This document shows, in pieces, positions 21,563 through 31,998 of a stretch of 64,000 bases of DNA; positions within the stretch are counted from its first letter, which is position 1; each line of letters starts with the position of its first letter. The stretch is from Piezodorus guildinii (lineage: Eukaryota; Arthropoda; Insecta; Hemiptera; Pentatomidae): positions 199,074,299 through 199,138,298 of the forward strand of contig CM041292.1 in the NCBI GenBank assembly GCA_023052935.1, given 5' to 3'. A program made the translations under genes and the position numbers. A model generated the notes under the pieces. It saw only the letters and a list, made by a program, of their open reading frames with translations, was not told the origin of the DNA and did no database searches.

Positions 21563-22625
21563 AAACTATTAGTAATAATAAAAAATCATATTTGATACAT
21601 GGGGGGAAAGGGAGGCTAATAAATTCTAATACACTAACAAGAATAAATTAATCAAAATGATAAAAAGTATAATTGGGAAGCTTTAGATTGATTCACACAA
21701 TTTAACATTTTTTTTAAATGACTAAATAAATTGGGGATATGAAGTACTTTGTTGTCAGTTGATAAGGTATTTAAATGATAGAGGTGGTCGACACCTACCA
21801 ATTGCCTGCTGTCTGTCAGAGTGTTTTATGGTGATAGGTACACACACCACAATAAGGTCTCGGTATTCCGGTCAGTAAGAATTTATTCACAATCTTCAGT
21901 AATTTTCGATAAAATTTTAGAATGAGTGGTATTTGACGTGGTATGCCAAATAAACAAAGTTGTTAGTTAGTTATGAGACTTGAAACGTGTACTTTTTATA
22001 CTCAGATTCAATTTTTTTTATGTTGCTTTCACTTAACAAATATTTCATATTAAAGCAAGGGAAAGTAAAAAACAAAACGATTTCCGGTGATCTACAGATA
22101 AACATATGGCAAAGTAATCGTATTTAAATCAAATTCTTATCAATATTTATTTATTCCTAAGTATACGTCAGTGTCTAAAACATATTTGCTATTTTCCAAG
22201 ATGGAACATCACACAGTCATCACCTTTTTAACGAAAGTAGAATCCTATCTATATAATAAACAGTTATGTAACGGAATTGATCGATCACACTGAAAAGAGG
22301 ATGAAGAACCATGACAAGCATGCGTCACACGAGATGCCTGGAAGAACACTTAGGATAACAAGGGGTTTATCATATGCTATACTAGACACCAATAATAAAC
22401 AAACATTAATGCAGCTTCATGTCATTTATAATAAGTATGTTGATCAATAAATTAGGCATCCTTCGGGCGGACCCTACTTAAGATAGTCATTGATCTTAAC
22501 ATCCTATAAATAGCTATTATAGGACATCGATTAGCTGTCCCAGGCAAACTGCCACTATATGCCACCTTCACAATTTATCAAAAGAAAAAAAAATCCGATT
22601 AATGAGGAAATTAAAACAAAGCAAC
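21563..22625. other. Unassigned AT-rich spacer
   Basis: No recognised gene. A mildly less AT-rich stretch at 22455-22560 has no identifiable motif. Confidence 0.45.
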
Positions 22626-22720
22626 ATATAGCTTAATTATAGTGAGGATGTATAGTCGACTGTAGAAACTATTATAGGTGGAATAATCAGGAGTCAGTCT
22701 TTTTCTGAATATTTCAATTT

Positions 22721-22764
22721 TTCGGACGTTTCGGCTAAAGCTTGTGAGCCATCATCAGGGCTAC
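22721..22764 (-). ncRNA. Hammerhead-like motif, left arm
   Basis: On the minus strand: CTGATGA (22758-22752), an imperfect stem II with GGCT pairing to AGCC, GAAA (22732-22729), then ACGTC. The 3' strand expected to pair with the upstream GCC (GGC) has changed to CGA, so stem I is damaged. An unpaired T between CTGATGA and stem II departs from the usual hammerhead. Confidence 0.35.
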
Positions 22765-23277
22765 AAACATCAGAATAAAAGAGATACATATTAATGTGAT
22801 AATGAGATTTTTTTTTAATGTAGTGACAATGATAACATTTAAAATAAAACAGAAAATATACCAACATACTTAAATATTATAGATACAAATAATGACAAAA
22901 CTTTAGAGTTTAATATAGAAGTAAAAAATTATATATAAACGTACCATTACTGAGCCATGCCCAAGCATAAACTGAGGAAAACCAAAAACATAGGTAGTAA
23001 GGGGTTCATGTAAAAACCCCTGACAGTTTTCCCCTCTAAACATAAATGCTACAGCTTATCTTTGTTTAAAAAGTTTTACAGAATTATAAAATGTTAAAAC
23101 AAAACAAAATATGTCCAATAAGTCTCAACATTTTTAACAGAAAATTATAAACACTAGAATCTAAGGGTATGAAGAAGATCCATGAGGTATATAAAAAAAA
23201 AATAAAATAAATTAATAATAAATACATACATAAAATAATTATCACATTAATATGTATCTCTTTTATTTTAATGTTTG

Positions 23278-23322
23278 TAGCCCTGATGATGGCTCACAAG
23301 CTTGAGCCGAAACATCGGCAAA
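23278..23322 (+). ncRNA. Hammerhead-like motif, right arm
   Basis: GCC, CTGATGA (23283-23289), T, GGCTC-loop-GAGCC (23291-23308), GAAA (23309-23312), C, ATC, GGC. The core and a 5-bp stem II are intact and GCC/GGC can form stem I. The self-complementary ACGT seen in other copies is ACAT here. The motif needs a partner strand for stem III and has one extra base before stem II, so activity is uncertain. Confidence 0.4.
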
Positions 23323-23380
23323 ATTAAAATACATAGAAAAACACTGAGTCCTGATTATTCCACCTATATATAGCTTAATT

Positions 23381-23936
23381 GCAAATGAATATTTTGTATG
23401 AAAAAAAAGATGATGAAAAAAAATAAAAAGTAAACAAGAACAAATACATAAAACGATAGAGATGAATCCTGATAAGATAACAATATTTAGTAAAATTTAA
23501 AATAAAGATATTGCAGGAACTGGAACCGCCAAAAGCAACTCCGACATGGATTTACAATCTAATGATAAGATAGTGCACGATCTGGTGCCTTCAACAATGA
23601 TAACAATAAGCCACTAGAGTGGAGCGTCTAAGTTTTCAACATAAATAAATTGAAATTAATTAAAATTAATACTACAATACTTAAGGGTATTAAAAAGCAA
23701 AAATGGATGCTTACATATGTACATTAATAAATTAATTCATGTAGCTTAAGAGATTGTCATTTTTTATTTTTTTTTATTTTCATAGCTCGTATACCCTTAT
23801 ATTTATTATGGACAAACCGAATACTATAAAATCGAATTTAAATAGAATAAAATATGTGTATTAAGATTTAATACGCCCACTTTAGTTACTTATTAGTACA
23901 TGAAATATTTCACACCACTGGAATACACTTCATACT
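23381..23936. other. Unassigned AT-rich spacer
   Basis: Nothing recognisable between the foldback element and the next SINE. Confidence 0.5.
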
Positions 23937-23950
23937 AATCTCAATCAATA

Positions 23951-24183
23951 GGGATTACCTGTAGCATGGTGGTTAGCATAACAGCCTCCTTTGCCCAAGG
24001 TGGCCCTAGGATTTTTTTAATGGGAGTTCGGAGGGGACGTAAAAAGGTGGTCCCCAGCCTGTGATGTCAGGCACTCGTTAAAGATCAGTTTCCTAATAAA
24101 ACCTTGATAGGCAAAATTCAAGACTCTCACTATGGCATCGTCCAATTAGCCAAAGCAGCACCAAGGACGTTAAATAAATAAAC
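23951..24183 (+). mobile_element. SINE-A with 14-bp TSD
   Basis: 233-bp copy flanked by AATCTCAATCAATA (23937-23950 and 24184-24197). It has the tRNA-like head (GTAGCATGGTGGTTAGCATAA as A box) but lacks the B-box segment, then the complete 3' half and a TAAATAAATAAAC tail. The exact duplication shows L1-type target-primed integration. Confidence 0.92.
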
Positions 24184-24658
24184 AATCTCAATCAATATAT
24201 TAATTATTTTTATCACCGAGCTTAGAAATTAATACAACCATTTAAACAGTCTTACAGATGAAGGCATATAAATGTGGAGTTCTTCATAGCGTGTTATACA
24301 TTATTTATCAGCAATTAAAATGTCAAGCGATATTTAGAAGGATTAACTTGGGATGGATAACACGAACAACTCACAAAAAAAGAAAAGGATAAATTAAAAA
24401 AAAAAAAAATGTTTGTATGTGTGTATATACACCAGTCTGGCTTGAGCCTTCGTTCAGTTAACATCGTTAATACCCACGTTATTTGTGCTCTCCAGTGTAA
24501 TTCATCTTATTTGTTTACCGAGATACAGCGGCTAGCTCGTCCAATAATCCCTAACCTCGAAGGTATTAAGGACGTCAACACCCGTTACTGTTTACCTTAT
24601 TATCTCTGCTGTGAGTACTGTTTGTTTTTATAACTTATTTTTTAATTTAATTTAAAAA

Positions 24659-25606
24659 ATGGTGCAGTGTTCATTGTGCGAATGTGCCATCACTCGTGAC
24701 GACAAAAACAATTTAAGTTGCAGTAAATGCCGTGTTGTTTATCACGGCAAATGCTGTAATTTGAAAGAAAAAGAAATAGAGACTCTGAGATTTAATAAAA
24801 AATCATGGCTCTGCCCTAAATGTGACCCAGAAAAAAAAACAAGTGAAAAACCCTCATCACCTTCCAAGATCAATGAACAAAAAACAGGTATACCAACCTT
24901 GGCCGATGTAATGGCAGCAGTGACCAGTCAAGGATCCCAGGTCAACGAGGAAATTAAAAATATTCGCAGTTCCCTAGAAAAATATGGAGAACTTAGTTTT
25001 GAATTGCATGAGAGGCTCTCCAAAATTGAAAGCCATCTAGAAGGCCAGGCAAAATATATTGAAGAGCTCTCTCTAGAAAATAAGACGTTAAAAAATAAAG
25101 TAGGTGAGCTCGAGGTCCGTCTTAATAAGGCTGAACAGGGCCTTCTTCGTAGGTCTCTTGAAATTCGAGGTGTCCCGGTCCGCCCGGGCGAAACCCCTAC
25201 GGCTCTGGTGACCAGTGTAGCGGCGGGCTTAGGCCTGAAGATTTCTCCCGAGGACCTGGACACGGTGGTACGACGTAGATCGAAGCCGGGTGACGGGAGA
25301 ACTCCTCCAGTCGTTGTCCGTTTCGTCAGGCAAACCACGAGGGACGAGCTGGTGAAGCAAAGAAAGGTCAAAAGGGATTTCACCACGCTGGACATCGGAT
25401 GGGAATCCAATGACTGTCACCGTATATACCTCAGTGAAGAAATGTCTCCAGGAGACCGACATCTTTACTGGCTCGCTCGACAGAAGAGATCGCCAGGAAA
25501 ACTAAAATATGTTTGGTTTTCAGCCGGCAGAGTTCGCTGTCGTAAGGACGACGGACATCCGGTGGTTTTCATCGACCGAGCGCAGGACCTGGAGGTCTTC
25601 GGCTGA
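24659..25606 (+). CDS. CR1-like LINE ORF1: PHD finger, coiled coil, FP25-like domain
   Basis: 315 residues, intact. Residues 4-55 form a PHD zinc finger (Cys4, Cys7, Cys21, Cys24, His29, Cys32, Cys52, Cys55, with the typical Trp two residues before Cys52). Residues about 90-160 are a heptad-rich coiled coil, expected to oligomerise. Residues about 165-315 resemble the FP25-like/L1-ORF1-like RNA-binding fold common in insect LINE ORF1 proteins (LEIRGVPV, a VVRFV strand, then YVWFSAGRVRCRK near the end). It should package the element RNA. The ATG at 24659 directly precedes the PHD finger. ORF2 follows after about 280 nt. Confidence 0.85.
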   Translation: MVQCSLCECAITRDDKNNLSCSKCRVVYHGKCCNLKEKEIETLRFNKKSWLCPKCDPEKKTSEKPSSPSKINEQKTGIPTLADVMAAVTSQGSQVNEEIKNIRSSLEKYGELSFELHERLSKIESHLEGQAKYIEELSLENKTLKNKVGELEVRLNKAEQGLLRRSLEIRGVPVRPGETPTALVTSVAAGLGLKISPEDLDTVVRRRSKPGDGRTPPVVVRFVRQTTRDELVKQRKVKRDFTTLDIGWESNDCHRIYLSEEMSPGDRHLYWLARQKRSPGKLKYVWFSAGRVRCRKDDGHPVVFIDRAQDLEVFG

Positions 25607-25883
25607 CGTCCCGACTACCGTCTACCTTCTGGCTACAAACGGATTCACACCACGGCCTCTATATGTAATTTACTGAGATTAATGTTTAGTGTCACGGTAT
25701 ATTTTTATTATTTTACAATTTTTCTTTTCTTCAATAATCATTATTTATTTCATTTTTCAAGTATTCTTTACTCAACACTTTTGATTGTTTTATTTTGTAT
25801 TTATTTTCTTCTAATATTCAAATTTAACCAACATTTAGCTACGTCGTCTTACTACCATCAGTGTTTTTCCCTATCCCGTTCCT

Positions 25884-27887
25884 ATGACTAGTATCCTAAA
25901 TATCTGCCACGTCAACTCCCAATCCTTGCCAGCTCATTATGATGAATTCCTTCAATACTTTACCCAGAACTTTTACCATATAATTGCAGTATCAGAAACT
26001 TGGCTAAAACCCTACATTCCCTCTTCTTCTATTTCCTTACCCGACCACTCCTTCTTACGTCATGACCGATTAGGCCGCACTGGCGGAGGCGTCGGTCTCT
26101 ATGTACATAATAGCCTAAAATCTCGTATCCTAGATGTTTCAACCCCATCCGATCATCCTCATATTGAATTTATTATCCTTGAAATAATTTGTAACAATCA
26201 TCCTCTCTTATTTGCAGTAGTGTATCGCCCTCCTTTAGTTCCGTATGATGCTCCTTTTGAAACTACCCTCTACAGTTACGTTCCTCTCTATAACAATATT
26301 ATAATCTCCGGCGACTTCAACACCAATTTCCTTTCCAACTCCAATGACAAACTGTACCTCGAAAATCTCTTCTTTTCCCTTAATCTTTTTATCGTACCTT
26401 TCTCTTCCACCCATCATACTCATTTTTCAGATACCTGGCTCGACCTTCATGTAATTGATTCAGCACATAGCCTCCTCTCTTCATCACAATTACCTGTCCC
26501 ATTCTTATCATGTCATGACCTAATACACATATCATACAATATCCAAACTCCAGCAATCCTTCCTAAAACAACAACTTTCCGTAATATCAACTCTCTTACC
26601 CGTGAAATCATCCAATCCGACCTTGAGGTCCTAAAGTGGGACGATATATATTCATGTACCTCTATAGATTCAATGGTCGATATCCTCACCTCTAACCTCA
26701 TCAGTATCCTCGATAAACATGCTCCCCTCAAAACCTGCACCTTCCGTCGCCGCCCTGCTCCTTGGATGAGTCCAACAATAAAAGACTTACAAAAGAGGCG
26801 TGATGCTGCCCGTAGACGCTTTAGACGTACTAGACTGACGGAAGACTATCAAGCATTCAGGGCACTCCGCAATCTGACTCAGGCAACAATCAGACAAGCA
26901 AAATCTAATTACTTTCACGAAACTCTCTCCTCTGCTCCCGATTCAAAGACAAAATGGCAACTCCTTCGCCAACTGTCTCTTTGCAAATCCTCTTCCTCAC
27001 CATCCTATCAAGCCTCACCAGATGAATTAAATATATACTTTTCATCTTCCTCTTCTGATAATCATTCTCCACATCCTTCTGACTTTCCTTCAATTACATC
27101 ATTTAATCCAGATAATTTTTATTTTTCCGATATCACACCAACTGACCTTATCTCCTCTGTAATGAAATCCCATACCAACTCTATAGGATTTGATGGAATA
27201 CCCGTCAAACTACTAAAATTATGCCTTCCCGAAATCCTACCAGTTCTCCTATTCATATATAATTTTTCCCTCCAAAATTCTATATTTCCATCAACTTGGA
27301 AAAAAGCAATAGTCCATCCTATCAATAAAACCTCTAATCCTACATCCCCTAAAGATTATCGCCCAATTTCTATCCTATCTAACCTTTCCAAGCCCTTAGA
27401 AAGAATAGTTCAATCTCAATTATCTAATTTCCTTGAAAAGTCTAAACTTCTTGATCCTCTCCAATCCGGTTTCCGACCTGGCTTTTCCACTCAATCCGCT
27501 CTACTCAAAATCACCAGCGACATACATACTTCTATGGATGAAAAGAAACTGACCGTACTAATACTTCTTGACTTTTCAAAAGCTTTTGACTCCGTGGACC
27601 ATTCCATCCTTTTCACCAAACTACAATCCCTATCCTTTTCCAACAACACCATTCGTTGGTTTCACTCTTTTCTCTCTGGTAGAACCCAAGCTGTCACCAT
27701 TCCTAATCATCCTCTATCTTCCTTTCGTGCCCTTTCGGCAGGTGTGGCCCAGGGTTCAAGTATATCTCCTCTCCTTTTTAATTCCTATATAAATGACCTT
27801 CCCAACTCATCCATCATTGCTCCCACCATTTGTACGCTGATGATTTCCAGATCTACCTATCCTTCTCCCCCTCCGAGACATTATTAG
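25884..27887 (+). CDS. CR1-like LINE ORF2, endonuclease and RT up to the frame break
   Basis: 667-residue frame. The apurinic-like endonuclease covers residues about 1-230: CHVNSQSL, VSETW, SGDFNTNF, and LSCHDL where the family has SDH, so the Ser before the catalytic Asp-His is replaced. The RT begins near residue 430, with PKDYRPISILSN, LLDFSKAFDSVDH and GVAQGSSISPLL. A one-base change close to 27815-27825 puts the catalytic LYADD box out of frame, so the last 20 or so residues here are not native. The coding strand is markedly richer in C and T than the surroundings. Confidence 0.9.
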   Translation: MTSILNICHVNSQSLPAHYDEFLQYFTQNFYHIIAVSETWLKPYIPSSSISLPDHSFLRHDRLGRTGGGVGLYVHNSLKSRILDVSTPSDHPHIEFIILEIICNNHPLLFAVVYRPPLVPYDAPFETTLYSYVPLYNNIIISGDFNTNFLSNSNDKLYLENLFFSLNLFIVPFSSTHHTHFSDTWLDLHVIDSAHSLLSSSQLPVPFLSCHDLIHISYNIQTPAILPKTTTFRNINSLTREIIQSDLEVLKWDDIYSCTSIDSMVDILTSNLISILDKHAPLKTCTFRRRPAPWMSPTIKDLQKRRDAARRRFRRTRLTEDYQAFRALRNLTQATIRQAKSNYFHETLSSAPDSKTKWQLLRQLSLCKSSSSPSYQASPDELNIYFSSSSSDNHSPHPSDFPSITSFNPDNFYFSDITPTDLISSVMKSHTNSIGFDGIPVKLLKLCLPEILPVLLFIYNFSLQNSIFPSTWKKAIVHPINKTSNPTSPKDYRPISILSNLSKPLERIVQSQLSNFLEKSKLLDPLQSGFRPGFSTQSALLKITSDIHTSMDEKKLTVLILLDFSKAFDSVDHSILFTKLQSLSFSNNTIRWFHSFLSGRTQAVTIPNHPLSSFRALSAGVAQGSSISPLLFNSYINDLPNSSIIAPTICTLMISRSTYPSPPPRHY

Positions 27888-28684
27888 CATTTTCGAAGAT
27901 TCAGGAGGACCTGGATAGAATCAGCGCCTGGGGATATCTGAATAAACTCAAGCTAAATGCCATGAAGACGCAAGCAATAGTAATAGGTTCCAATTCCCTT
28001 ATCAAATGTCATACCAACTTTCCAAGTCTAATCCTTAATAATTACCCAATTACGTTCAGTTCCACTGTCAAAAACCTAGGTATCACCATCGACCAATCAC
28101 TCTCCTGGAAACCTCATATTGCCCAAATCTCCCGAAGAACAATCAGTACTCTTAAATTTTTGCATCGCTCCCGTCATCTCCTCCCCCAATCCACTCGTAA
28201 GCTCCTCGTATCCTCACTTATTTTTCCCCACTTTGACTATTGTTGTGCGGTGTATGACGGCCTCCCGGCTGTGCTTGAGGACAGACTAAAGCGTATTATG
28301 AACATTTTCTTAAGATTTGTCTTCGGTACATCAGGGAGGTCTCATGTTACCCACTTATACGGTGAATTAAAGTGGCTCCTCCCCTCAACCCGCAGACAAT
28401 ATTTCCTTGGATCATACCTCTACCAAACTATTAACTCCCAGCATCCTTCCTACATCTACAGTCTCCTTCAATTTAAATCCTCAATCCACTCACTTGAAAC
28501 TCGATCGCGACATTCTGACCTTTACCTTCCTACTCACAGAACCAAAACCTTTGATCGTTCCTTTATTGTTCGCTCTACCACACTCTGGAATTCTTTACCA
28601 ATCCATATCCGCCATGCTGCCTCTTTATCCTCATTCAAATCCCAACTTTTCCTATACCTTCTGTCATCCCAAATAGACGATTAG
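27830..28684 (+). CDS. CR1-like LINE ORF2, catalytic YADD box to C-terminus
   Basis: 284 residues continuing ORF2 after the frame break. It opens with LYADDFQIYLS, the RT catalytic motif, followed by LNAMKTQAIVIGS, VKNLGITID, LSWKPHI, the thumb region, and the CR1-type tail: LKWLLPSTRRQY, LETRSRHSDLYLP and TTLWNSLPIHIR. There is no native start; the first codon shown is TTG within the domain. Rejoining needs one missing base restored or two extra bases removed. With so few lesions, the copy is probably fairly young. Confidence 0.9.
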   Translation: MYADDFQIYLSFSPSETLLAFSKIQEDLDRISAWGYLNKLKLNAMKTQAIVIGSNSLIKCHTNFPSLILNNYPITFSSTVKNLGITIDQSLSWKPHIAQISRRTISTLKFLHRSRHLLPQSTRKLLVSSLIFPHFDYCCAVYDGLPAVLEDRLKRIMNIFLRFVFGTSGRSHVTHLYGELKWLLPSTRRQYFLGSYLYQTINSQHPSYIYSLLQFKSSIHSLETRSRHSDLYLPTHRTKTFDRSFIVRSTTLWNSLPIHIRHAASLSSFKSQLFLYLLSSQIDD

Positions 28685-29023
28685 CAAATGTGATGTCAAT
28701 TTTATCTAGAAATCTACATTGAATAAATGAAGATTACCGTTTACCGCCCAAATTTTAATTTGATTTTGTTTAAATAAAATTTTCATTTTCTCATAAGATA
28801 AAATTTAGAAGATATATATTTTTATTAATTTCTTTGTTATTTTTTATGTATATAACTCCTCATTGTAAATAATTGTAATTTTAATAATCATTGTAAATAA
28901 TAATTAATCATGTTTTTATTGTCTGTTGGCCAGACATATTATATATTCAAATTGTACATAACTGTTATTCTTAGGGGACCTAGTCCCAGAATAAAATTTT
29001 TTTTTCTATTCTATTCTATTCTA

Positions 29024-29405
29024 TATATGTATGGATGTATGTGGGGATGAATGTTGTGTGGTTTTAATAACTGACCTGGGTAGAAGTAGTGTTATGATTG
29101 TTTGAAAACATTGAATGGAGCAGGAAAGACATTAGATAAAGACCAGTTGAGTACACATGATATTTCCAAATACACAGGATAAATTGATATATGTGATGAT
29201 GAAATATTAAGATTTGATATTGTGATTGAAATATATTTTTTAATGACCTATATTGAGTAAAAATATGGAAATGGATGTAAGTATATATAAAAAACTTTTA
29301 TACATAATGTAAAGAGTTTAAAATATAAATTATTTCTAATTTATAAATAATATATTCTTAATATGTATATAATTGGTTGAAATATTTGTACAATTATATT
29401 TTAGA
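29024..29405. other. Unassigned AT-rich spacer
   Basis: No recognisable content; simple TATG-like sequence at the LINE tail junction. Confidence 0.5.
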
Positions 29406-29409
29406 TAAC

Positions 29410-29460
29410 ATTGAATATCTGAAGATGAGGCATGTGAAGCCTCGAAACGTTGTAAAGATT
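29410..29460 (+). ncRNA. Hammerhead-like motif, isolated copy
   Basis: CTGAAGA (29419-29425), T, GAGGC-loop-GCCTC (29427-29443), GAAA (29444-29447), CGTT. Hammerhead position 7 may be any base, so CTGAAGA is allowed. Stem II is a perfect 5 bp and ACGT is intact, but stem I would be only about 3 weak pairs. No inverted partner was found nearby. Confidence 0.3.
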
Positions 29461-29479
29461 GGTTGTTGACATGTATGAA

Positions 29480-30873
29480 TAAATAAATGCATATGAACAA
29501 AAACAAGAAGAGATTGCTCCAATTGATATGATCATAAAAAAAAAAAAAAAAAATGTATGGCCACCTCTTGGGTAGGGATGGTTATACATATATATAACCT
29601 TATACATCGCAAGAAGATGTATTATGTCGTTATTGCATATAAGAAATGTAGACTAAATAACTTGATTACGTAAACCAAGATAAAGTCTTTGGTCTCTAAA
29701 ACCCCCTTATATATATATATATACACATATTAAATTAAAAACGTCACTAAACATTCAAAAATACGTCTTTAAACAAAAAAAGAAAATATATAGATAACTT
29801 TATTTTTATAATACATTTAGATGCAGAACCACATTGTAAGAAAATCTCTTTTTAACAGTACCTTAAAATTTGTTTAATCGGTTCAGAATTTAGGATCAAA
29901 CACAGAAATAAAAACCTTGCAGCTTCACCTTTCTAAAATTCAGATCATTCTTTAAAACATTGCCTTTAAAATAATAATTATCCAGCCTTACTAATAAAAG
30001 AAATAGGTAATTACAATAAATGTTCACTAAAACGATATACCCATAAGAGAACAGAACATGTATTTTTAAATTAACTTACTTTCTTATGTTATAAATTTTG
30101 TAATTTTCAATCATATTATGTATTTTCTATTAATTTTTGTATTTTCTATTAATTTTTGTATTTTCAATTATTTAATGTATTTTCAATTATTTTATGCATC
30201 TTCAATATTTTATGTATTCTCAATTAAATAAAATATAAATTAAATTAATAAATTAAATTCTAAATATAAATTAAATAAAATAGTTGAAACTATTCAGTTA
30301 TTTCATTTAATGACCGCCACCCGGACTAATTCCTTCCAGTATTTTATGTGTAGTTTTTATGCGTAGGTTTTTTTTATAATTTTTCCTACAATCAAAATAT
30401 AACCTCAATTTTATTTCACCATATGTTTGCCATTTAGGCTAATGTACTATTATCACAAAAAAACAAAAATATTTTCTGATTGTAAGGATGACTCATCCAA
30501 AATCATTGTTAACATTTTGTCAAAATATAAATATGTGAATAAATGTGCACAACAGACATTTTGAAGAGATCGGATAAAACGGAGAAAATTTTATGAACAG
30601 CAACAACTTTACATAGAACTTAAAAGTTTACATCATGAATGACGATATATCGATAAGTTGACACACGATTCGCTGGTTTAAAACTATACTAAGACCATCA
30701 CAGTTAAAAAAAAAATTAAATAAATTTTAGCAAAATCTTATTGAATGACGTGCGACAATAAATATAACGTCCACGAGAAAAAAGATATTTTTAGCCGTTA
30801 TTTTTTTTCAAATTTCCAATTACGCTACTTGGCATTGGAACGGAACCTACATAAGCAGGGAAACTTTATAAAC

Positions 30874-30907
<34 letters not shown>

Positions 30908-31020
30908 ATTTGATAACAGCTTGAAGGAGGAAGTGAAAACAAGGGCAGATCGATCCGTTGGACTACTTCTGGGGCGGGATCGTTTATAGCTGCCCTAGCT
31001 ACCGTTCAGAACACTATGAC
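29480..31020. other. AT-rich spacer with one repeat fragment and poly(A)
   Basis: 30283-30342 matches the outer part of the palindrome at 35128-35359 ('ttcatttaatgaccgccacc'). An A-rich run lies at 30879-30904. TATTTTC-type simple repeats occur near 30118-30190. No gene is recognised. Confidence 0.5.
30283..30342 (+). repeat. Fragment of the palindromic repeat family
   Basis: Shares about 60 bp with 35297-35356 (TTGAAACTATTCAGTT then the TTTCATTTAATGACCGCCACCCG block and ACTAATTCC), without the hairpin motif. Confidence 0.8.
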
Positions 31021-31029
31021 GGTACCAAC

Positions 31030-31355
31030 TAGGGGTGGGCATAATCGAATGACGATTATCGGATCATTCGATTATTTCAATCATTCGAATTAATCATTAT
31101 TGAATTAATCGGTTTGAGAAACGAATGATCATTCGAATTAAATTGTTTAACGGTAATCGAGAGATTATAAGGAGCTCGGATAATCGAACGACTTTTTTTT
31201 TTTTCCCCTTATCACATAAATTATCTGCAGTTCAGCCATCATAGAGACGGGAATTGTGGAATATCGTCTCTCAGAATGCATATTGATCATTCGATTATAA
31301 ATCATCGAAGTCCGATCATCCGATTATGGCGAACATTCGATTATGCCCACCCCTA
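31030..31355 (+). mobile_element. hAT-type MITE with 8-bp TSD
   Basis: 326 bp. Terminal inverted repeats TAGGGGTGGGCATAATCGA are flanked by the 8-bp duplication GTACCAAC (31022-31029 and 31356-31363), which is diagnostic of the hAT superfamily. The interior is packed with short CATTCGA/TCGAATG and CGATTAT motifs in both orientations and has a poly(T) tract at about 31193-31204. It has no ORF, so it is non-autonomous. Confidence 0.93.
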
Positions 31356-31687
31356 GTACCAACAACAAATCAGAACTGATCTTGAAGCCATAGGAAAATG
31401 ACAAGGAATCTTCTACCTAATATTTATATGAGAAGGCACCGGCGAAATAAATGGCGGGAATGATAGCCATGCGTTGTTCTGCTGCATTAATTATAATTAA
31501 CATAAAATTAAAATTTCAGCTCAGCGATAAAGCAGAAAATATAATTTTGTGAATACTCCTAAAACTTTTGACTTCAAATATAATATATTATGGATTTAAA
31601 ATAAATAAAAAAATTATATGGGCATCGTATAAATTCAAAACATAAATAGGTACCAAGTGCGTTGTTTTTTTTTGTTGTTGACTACTG

Positions 31688-31733
31688 TCGGGCATATTAA
31701 GGACTCCCACTGTAGCATCGTCCGATTAGCCAC
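31688..31733 (+). repeat. SINE-A 3'-half fragment
   Basis: About 45 bp identical or nearly so to the SINE-A block 'ggactcccactgtagcatcg' plus 'tccgattagccaca', with no head or tail. Confidence 0.75.
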
Positions 31734-31998
31734 AATTGCTATCTGTAAGCATTGATTTAAGTTCGCTACAACATAAACTAAGATTTTTAAATAGTTCTAA
31801 AAATGTCGAGGTAAGTGCTGAGGAAAGAGCATTAGCGAGAATATCTGTTTCACTATTTTATTTTCTATTTATCACTTTCGATCATATAATGTGACGTTTA
31901 CTTTAATACGTAACTTCAATATGCTATGTAATAATTATGTGTAAAATTATTCATTAAAAGAACAATAACTTTTTTGTTCAAAAAGTTTTTTGTGTATT

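Larger units (their letters stand above)
22639..23367. mobile_element. Foldback element with 13-bp TSD
   Basis: 729-bp element flanked by the direct repeat ATATAGCTTAATT (22626-22638 and 23368-23380). Long inverted arms (about 22676-22806 and 23235-23365) enclose about 430 bp of AT-rich sequence with no ORF. Each arm carries, facing outward, a CTGATGA-hairpin-GAAAC motif. The arrangement is similar to inverted copies of Penelope-like element ends, but no RT or GIY-YIG coding sequence is present, so the class is inference. Confidence 0.75.
24430..29023 (+). mobile_element. CR1-like LINE, near full length
   Basis: About 4.6 kb: a roughly 230-bp 5' region, ORF1 (PHD and FP25-like domains), ORF2 (endonuclease and RT, no RNase H) broken once, a 3' UTR, and a terminus 'CCCAGAATAAAATTT' followed by a (CTATT)n tail (29006-29023) rather than poly(A). 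Lack of RNase H and a short microsatellite tail fit the CR1 group. The 5' limit is approximate and no TSD was found. Confidence 0.88.

Noticed and set aside
24409..24633. 74-codon frame upstream of the CR1-like ORF1
   Set aside because: Starts outside the likely element edge and has no recognisable domain; more likely 5' UTR read-through.
24928..25462. Two minus-strand frames of 160 and 77 codons
   Set aside because: Antisense of LINE ORF1; no motifs of their own.
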